Source: Polaromonas sp. UBA5171
Lineage (GTDB): Bacteria > Pseudomonadota > Gammaproteobacteria > Burkholderiales > Burkholderiaceae_C
NCBI GenBank assembly: GCA_002413395.1
Contig: DHWX01000100.1
Span: forward strand, 1,199 to 29,167
Direction: 5' to 3'
Length of the DNA stretch: 27,969 bases
Of the stretch, positions 24,801 through 27,969 are shown piece by piece; position 1 is the first letter of the stretch, and each line of letters opens with the position of its first letter. The notes under the pieces are model-generated. The model was not told the origin of the DNA. It was given only the letters and a program-made list of their open reading frames with translations, and made no database searches. The position numbers and the translations under genes were made by a program.

Positions 24801-25320
24801 GAGCGAGGCCGTGGCCTCGCTCAAGGCCGGTCGCGAGCCCGACCTGCTGTCGCCGTTGAGCGTGACCACCGAAATCAACCTGCACGCCCCGGCCCTGCTG
24901 CCCACCGACTACTGCGGCGATGTGCACCTGCGCCTGAGCTTTTACAAGAAACTCGCCAGCGCCAAAAACATCGATCAGATCAACACGCTGCTGGAAGAAA
25001 TCGTGGACCGCTTTGGCAAGCTTCCTGCCCAGGCCCAGACGCTGATTGATGTGCATCGCCTGCGTGTCATCGCCAGGCCTTATGGCGTGGTCAAGGTCGA
25101 TGCCAGTCCGGGGGCCATCACCATCACGTTCAGGAAAGACCCGCCGATCGACTCCATGGCAATCATGCAACTGATTCAGAAAAACCGTCATATCCGGCTG
25201 GTTGGCAACGACAAGCTGCGCCTGGAGCGCGCGCTGGAAAACCCCAATGATCGCGCGCAAATGGTGCGCGATGTACTGCGCTCACTTGGACAACCTAAAA
25301 CGGAAGCCATTACCACATGA
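21835..25320 (+). CDS. mfd: Transcription-repair coupling factor Mfd
   Basis: ATP-dependent translocase that removes RNA polymerase stalled at DNA lesions and recruits UvrA. The 1161-residue protein has the UvrB-homology region (about 1-340), the RNA-polymerase interaction domain (about 490-570, beginning LNVGDPVVHSAHGIGRY) and the translocase motor. Visible motor parts are Walker A GDVGFGKT (638-645, Lys644), the DEEH box (739-742), TLTATPIPRTL, and the RecG-like motif VI QLRGRVGRSHHQAYAYL. The UvrA-blocking C-terminal domain (about 1000-1130) is present. The last four bases overlap serB (ATGA), indicating translational coupling. Confidence 0.98.
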   Translation: MHLPLLASGKRFTLLQPAGSADALMLARLGQREKAAGKLTAIITSDASTAQRLMDEMTFFAPDLRCALFPDWETLPYDSFSPHQDLISERLATLWRIQQRDRETGADVVIVPATTALYRLAPPGFLAGYTFEFKVRQKLDETRLKAQLTLAGYSHVSQVVSPGEYAVRGGLIDLFPMGSPVPYRVDLFDDEIDSIRTFDPDSQRSLYPVPEVRLLPGREFPMDDDARARFRSRWRELLDGDPTRSRIYKDMGNGIATAGIEYYLPLFFEETATVFDYIGNHATVVLHGDLEPAFQRFWQDTRDRYRLVRDAPNRPALPPESLFLSMEQFYARANDYAQLALRARVEDVADNAQFRKLGDLAVLRGTEDPLARLKSHIRTSADRVLLLAESDGRRESLLDFLRASGVNPPAFDSLEDFQASDEKLGIATAALDTGFSWLEEGVDFVTETELFAAGVTTRRRNKKQERVSDVEALIKDLSELNVGDPVVHSAHGIGRYRGLINLDLGEKSADGSPLLQEFLHLEYADSATLYVPVSQLHLISRYTGVSAEEAPLHRLGSGQWEKARRKAAEQIRDSAAELLNIYARRAAREGHAFRYSAADYEIFANDFGFEETADQRAAIHAVIQDMISPRPMDRLVCGDVGFGKTEVALRAAFIAITGGRQVALLAPTTLLAEQHYQTLVDRFAKWPVKVAEMSRFRSGKEISAAIKGLADGSIDIVVGTHKLLSQDVKFRQLGLLIVDEEHRFGVRHKETMKAMRAEVDVLTLTATPIPRTLGMALEGLRDLSVIATAPQRRLAIKTFVRSESNGVIREAVLRELKRGGQVYFLHNEVETIENRRQKLEELLPEARIAVAHGQMPERELEKVMRDFVAQRYNLLLCSTIIETGIDVPSANTIVMARADKFGLAQLHQLRGRVGRSHHQAYAYLMVPDIEGLTKQASQRLEAIQQMEELGSGFYLAMHDLEIRGTGEVLGENQSGNMMEIGFQLYNEMLSEAVASLKAGREPDLLSPLSVTTEINLHAPALLPTDYCGDVHLRLSFYKKLASAKNIDQINTLLEEIVDRFGKLPAQAQTLIDVHRLRVIARPYGVVKVDASPGAITITFRKDPPIDSMAIMQLIQKNRHIRLVGNDKLRLERALENPNDRAQMVRDVLRSLGQPKTEAITT

Positions 25321-26033
25321 CCCTTGTCGAATTCTCCCCCGACCTCGTCATACAGGGCTTCACGCTACCCCTGAAACTCAGCAATTTCAAACTGATCGCC
25401 TTTGACATGGACTCCACGCTCATCAATATTGAGTGCGTGGACGAAATCGCCGATGCCGTCAACCGCAAGACCGAGGTCGCTGCCATTACCGAAGCCGCGA
25501 TGCGCGGCGAGATCGCCGACTTCAAGGAGAGCCTGCGTCGGCGTGTCGCCCTGCTCAGGGGCGTCACCGTGGATGACATGGCTGCGGTCTACCAGCAGCG
25601 CCTGCGCGTCAATCCTGGCGCCACCGAACTGATTGCGGCCTGCAAGGCCGTGGGCATGAAGGTGCTGCTGGTCTCGGGCGGCTTCACGTTCTTCACCGAC
25701 CGGGTGCGCGAGCGCCTGGGCATCGACTACACCCGCGCCAATGTGCTGGACATCGAGAACGGCGTGCTCACCGGCCGCATGGTGGACCAGCCCTGGGGCG
25801 ACATCTGCGATGGTGAGGAAAAACGCAGGATGCTACTGCAAACCTGCGAACAACTCGGTATTGAACCCCAACAGGCCATTGCCATTGGCGACGGTGCCAA
25901 CGACCTGCCCATGATGGGCGCGGCCGGCTTGTCAGTGGCCTACCACGCCAAGCCCACGGTGCGTGAGCAGGCCATGGTAGCCATCAATGCGGGGGGGCTG
26001 AATCGGCTGCTTGAAGTACTACAGCCCACATAA
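25317..26033 (+). CDS. serB: Phosphoserine phosphatase
   Basis: HAD-superfamily phosphatase catalysing the last step of L-serine synthesis. The nucleophile and acid are Asp30 and Asp32 in AFDMDSTLI. VLLVSGGFTFF provides the motif II serine, and GDGANDLPMMGAAG is motif IV. The acidic ECVDEIAD cap entry follows motif I, as in SerB. At 238 residues it lacks the N-terminal ACT domains of larger SerB forms. A GGAAG ribosome site lies inside the mfd end. The serB product may matter to the next, convergent gene if that is a serine-glyoxylate-type aminotransferase, though they are not co-transcribed. Confidence 0.95.
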   Translation: MTLVEFSPDLVIQGFTLPLKLSNFKLIAFDMDSTLINIECVDEIADAVNRKTEVAAITEAAMRGEIADFKESLRRRVALLRGVTVDDMAAVYQQRLRVNPGATELIAACKAVGMKVLLVSGGFTFFTDRVRERLGIDYTRANVLDIENGVLTGRMVDQPWGDICDGEEKRRMLLQTCEQLGIEPQQAIAIGDGANDLPMMGAAGLSVAYHAKPTVREQAMVAINAGGLNRLLEVLQPT

Positions 26034-26067
26034 AAACACAGCAAGCCCAAAATTTTTTTGTACTATA

Positions 26068-26086
26068 TGCTATTTAATTAATAGCA
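26068..26086. repeat. AT-rich palindrome between serB and the aminotransferase
   Basis: TGCTATT (26068-26074) pairs with AATAGCA (26080-26086) around TAATT. It sits in the gap between two convergent genes, with A/T tracts on both sides (T7 at 26053-26059). It may act as a weak two-way terminator. The same TTAATAGC word occurs at 4372-4379 and, on the other strand, at 17944-17951, so it may also be a dispersed genomic motif. Confidence 0.5.
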
Positions 26087-26107
26087 ATTTAATTTCAATG
26101 GCGCGTT

Positions 26108-27298
26108 TTAATCCTGCACCAGACTGGCAATGGCACGCTCAATACCGCCGGGGCCGTAGGGGACGCCCAACACGCTCATGGCGGCCTCAACCCCTGCCAG
26201 GCAGCCCAGAATCATGGCGGGGTTGATGTCGCCCAGATGGCCAATGCGGAACACGCGCCCGGCAATCGGCCCCAAGCCGCCCGCCATGGCCACCTGAAAA
26301 CGCTCGCGCGCCACGCTGCGAATCGCCTCCGGATCCACTCCCGGCCCGGTCAGCACGGTGGTCACCGATACCGACCTGGCCTGCGGAACGCGGCAAAAAA
26401 ACTGCACCGCACCGCCCTCGCTCCAGCACTGCACCGCCGCATGCACAGCACCGGCCAGTCGTTGGTGGCGCAACCAGACCGCGGCCAGACCCTCCTGCGA
26501 GATCAGGCCCAGCGCCGCTTCCAGCCCCATCAGCAAATTCAGCGGTGGGGTGCCGCAGAACTTGCGGTAACCCAGAGCGCTTTTGCGCAGCGTCCAATCC
26601 CAATAAAAGCGTGAGGTCGGGTTGCCTCGGGCCACGGCCATGGCCGCCTCATCCACCGCCACAAAAGCCAGACCAGGTGGCACCATCAAGCCTTTTTGCG
26701 AAGCCCCCAGCACCACGTTGGCCCCGACCGCGTCCATGTCAAACGGCGCTGCGCCAAGAGAGGCCACCACATCGACCACAAACAAGGCGGGATGCGCGGC
26801 GGCATCAATGGCCGCGCGCACCGCCTGCAGATCGCTGGTCAGGCCGCTGGCCGTGTCGGTGTGCACGGCAAATACAGCGACAATTTCGTGCCTCACGTCG
26901 TCACGCAGGGCCGCCTCCACCGCCGCGGCATTTATCGGCGTGCCCTCTACACAGGGCGTACGGACGACACGGCTCCCAAGTGCCTCGGCCTGCAGCGCCC
27001 ACGACTCGGAAAAATGCCCGGTGCCAGCCACCAGCACCATCTGTCCCGGTGCCACCAGATTGGCAATGACGGCTTCCCAGGCTCCATGACCATTGGCCGA
27101 GTACATGAACACCGTGGCACGTTCGGTTTGCAGCAGTTTTTTGAGCCCATGCTCACAGACGTCGATCAGGGCATCGACGCGGGGATCCGCCAAGTCCATT
27201 GGCTGGCGGCTCATCGCGTGCACCACTTCGTCGGGCACCCGGGTCGGACCAGGAGAATGGAGAAAACGAAAGCCGGGAATGCGGGGTGAAGGGTTCAT
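26108..27298 (-). CDS. Class-V pyridoxal-phosphate aminotransferase (alanine/serine-glyoxylate type)
   Basis: PLP-dependent aminotransferase of the AGXT/SgaA group, expected to use glyoxylate or pyruvate as amino acceptor. The schiff-base lysine is Lys202 in LGASQKGLMVPPGLAF. FLHSPGPTRVPDEV (about 12-25), SANGHGAWEAVIANL (67-81), HTDTASG (146-152) and the cofactor-ring aspartate in VVDVVASLG (174-182) are all family features. GHLGDINPAMILG near the C-terminus is also typical. The 396-residue form starts at ATG 27298. An in-frame GTG at 27304 has a better-spaced GGAG site (five bases) and overlaps the preceding TGA as GTGA, so the true start may be two codons earlier. The substrate pair is not decidable here. 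Confidence 0.9.
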   Translation of the reverse strand: MNPSPRIPGFRFLHSPGPTRVPDEVVHAMSRQPMDLADPRVDALIDVCEHGLKKLLQTERATVFMYSANGHGAWEAVIANLVAPGQMVLVAGTGHFSESWALQAEALGSRVVRTPCVEGTPINAAAVEAALRDDVRHEIVAVFAVHTDTASGLTSDLQAVRAAIDAAAHPALFVVDVVASLGAAPFDMDAVGANVVLGASQKGLMVPPGLAFVAVDEAAMAVARGNPTSRFYWDWTLRKSALGYRKFCGTPPLNLLMGLEAALGLISQEGLAAVWLRHQRLAGAVHAAVQCWSEGGAVQFFCRVPQARSVSVTTVLTGPGVDPEAIRSVARERFQVAMAGGLGPIAGRVFRIGHLGDINPAMILGCLAGVEAAMSVLGVPYGPGGIERAIASLVQD

Positions 27299-27300
27299 GG

Positions 27301-27504
27301 TCACTGGCACTCCACGATCTTGGTGGTTAGCGTGCAGCGCGCTGTTTCTTTGCATTCGGATTTCATGTCGGCATCGGTTTCACTCATGGTTTTACTCCCA
27401 TTGCCCAGACTGACAACTGGCTGAACATTGCCTTGTATGGCCGTGCGGGAACTGCCCGGGCTCTTGGCAGTCAAGATTAAACTCATCGCTGCGGTTTTTT
27501 TCAC
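27301..27504 (-). CDS. Unrecognised short open frame before the aminotransferase
   Basis: A 67-codon frame from GTG 27504 starts MKKTAAMSLILTA, which resembles a signal-peptide beginning, but the hydrophobic run is then broken by KSPGSSRT, so export is doubtful. An inner ATG at 27387 has a strong GGGAG site seven bases upstream and would give a 28-residue peptide with three cysteines (positions 12, 18 and 27). The stop TGA overlaps a possible GTG start of the aminotransferase. It is in the same frame as the upstream piece at 27508-27735, separated by an amber codon. It could be one broken gene, a genuine small protein or a leader peptide. Confidence 0.35.
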   Translation of the reverse strand: MKKTAAMSLILTAKSPGSSRTAIQGNVQPVVSLGNGSKTMSETDADMKSECKETARCTLTTKIVECQ

Positions 27505-27507
27505 AGG

Positions 27508-27735
27508 CTACACCGCATCGAGAAAATTCTTGTTGAGTTCTTTTAGCGCGGCTTCCTTGGTGGCCTTCATTCTTTGCCGGGAATAGGCGTCCATATCCAC
27601 GTGGAAACTGCTGCTGCGGCCGCACGTTTTTACTTCCTTGGGCTGTTGTTCGAGCAACATTTTTCCCCGGAAAGCGGCGCGCATGACGCGCCCGCCGGCA
27701 ACCGGTTGCTGGCCAATCTTGACGTGCAGTGGCAC
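27508..27735 (-). CDS. Unrecognised short open frame, probably part of a broken gene
   Basis: A 75-codon frame from GTG 27735 has a natural-looking composition: a VKTCGRSSSFHVDMD segment and a charged helical end (MKATKEAALKELNKNF). No ribosome site precedes the GTG, and a TGA lies only five codons upstream in frame, so the N-terminus may be lost. It ends in TAG, and the frame continues as the open stretch at 27301-27504. I recognise no family. It lies downstream of the CheA-like gene. Positions 27736-27893 show no supported gene. Confidence 0.35.
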   Translation of the reverse strand: MPLHVKIGQQPVAGGRVMRAAFRGKMLLEQQPKEVKTCGRSSSFHVDMDAYSRQRMKATKEAALKELNKNFLDAV

Positions 27736-27893
27736 CAGATCAATTGTTCAAATTTATGCAACCACTTCTCACTTCTGTTCTGTTTCACGCAGTACCAGCA
27801 CCTTTTCCGAACTGGGACATGACTGTGAAGGTGACTGCTGAAAAAAAACGCTACCGATGCGACTCATGCCGCCCCCCTGGCTTGAGTTAGTCA

Positions 27894-27969
27894 TCATGCC
27901 CCGCTGGCGCCGCACGTATGGATCAGGTAAGGAACATCGAGAATCAGCGCCACCTCACCGGTGCCCAGG
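27894..27969 (-). CDS. cheA: C-terminal end of a CheA-like chemotaxis kinase (partial)
   Basis: The window edge cuts the gene; 24 codons remain, beginning LGTGEVALILDVPYLI and ending in tandem TGA TGA. The ILG(D/T)G-VALILDV pattern is characteristic of the last strand of the CheW-like regulatory domain at the end of CheA kinases, which couples the kinase to receptors and CheW. A CheA-related hybrid kinase is equally possible. The rest of the gene lies to the right of the window. Confidence 0.65.
   Translation of the reverse strand, partial: LGTGEVALILDVPYLIHTCGASGA

Noticed and set aside
24280..25260. Minus-strand open frame of 326 codons
   Set aside because: It is antisense to the mfd motor and UvrA-blocking domains; its His/Gln/Val-rich translation is typical of shadow frames.
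27736..27893. ATG at 27867 with a G-rich upstream stretch, giving a 32-residue frame after cheA
   Set aside because: The frame ends quickly, has no motif, and neighbouring frames are equally open. The T8 run at 27840-27848 also lacks a convincing stem to be a cheA terminator.

Overview
The window looks like a chromosomal segment of a betaproteobacterium of the order Burkholderiales, most likely family Comamonadaceae (Polaromonas/Rhodoferax-like). I infer this from the residue-level look of Ts, S2, RNase R, RimO and PhaR, from the adjacency of rpsB and tsf, from the mfd/ispD/ispF and ompR/envZ block, and from the GC-rich coding sequence. Almost all of it is ordinary core genome. I see no prophage, insertion sequence, CRISPR array or defence island, and no convincing new multi-gene system.

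Layout. Positions 1-2115 hold the translation genes tsf and rpsB (minus strand), each followed by a clear hairpin. A strong-looking sigma70-type promoter lies left of tsf on the opposite strand and may drive a small RNA. Positions 2262-4932 (plus) hold an amidase-signature hydrolase and a DadA-type D-amino-acid dehydrogenase. From 5187 comes the fused NAD(P)HX epimerase/dehydratase (plus), facing yggT and rnr (minus). A tRNA-Leu(CAG) and a shared two-way terminator separate rnr from rimO and phaR (minus). A tRNA-Val(GAC), relA and an alpha/beta hydrolase follow (all minus).

Positions 15608-18199 are the least tidy part. They hold a collapsed 3-hydroxybutyrate dehydrogenase pseudogene, an LhgO-like FAD oxidoreductase preceded by a possible decayed gene end, and a periplasmic SIMPL-domain protein. 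Next comes an ompR-envZ two-component pair (plus) with a perfect inverted repeat in its upstream region, facing ispF and ispD (minus). mfd and serB (plus, overlapping by 4 bp) converge on a class-V aminotransferase (minus). The right end holds short unrecognised open frames, including an in-frame amber codon, and the last 24 codons of a CheA-like kinase.

How the genes relate: S2 and Ts, the two tRNAs, RimO (S12 methylthiolation), RNase R (RNA decay), RelA (ppGpp) and Mfd (transcription-coupled repair) are information-processing genes. IspD and IspF are two steps of the MEP isoprenoid pathway. PhaR and the dead 3-hydroxybutyrate dehydrogenase point to polyhydroxybutyrate metabolism. EnvZ/OmpR would sense osmotic or envelope conditions. 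The most useful second looks are the proline-rich Ts tail, the missing standard start codon of rnr, the possible small RNA at the left end, the ompR upstream inverted repeat, and the broken frames between cheA and the aminotransferase.
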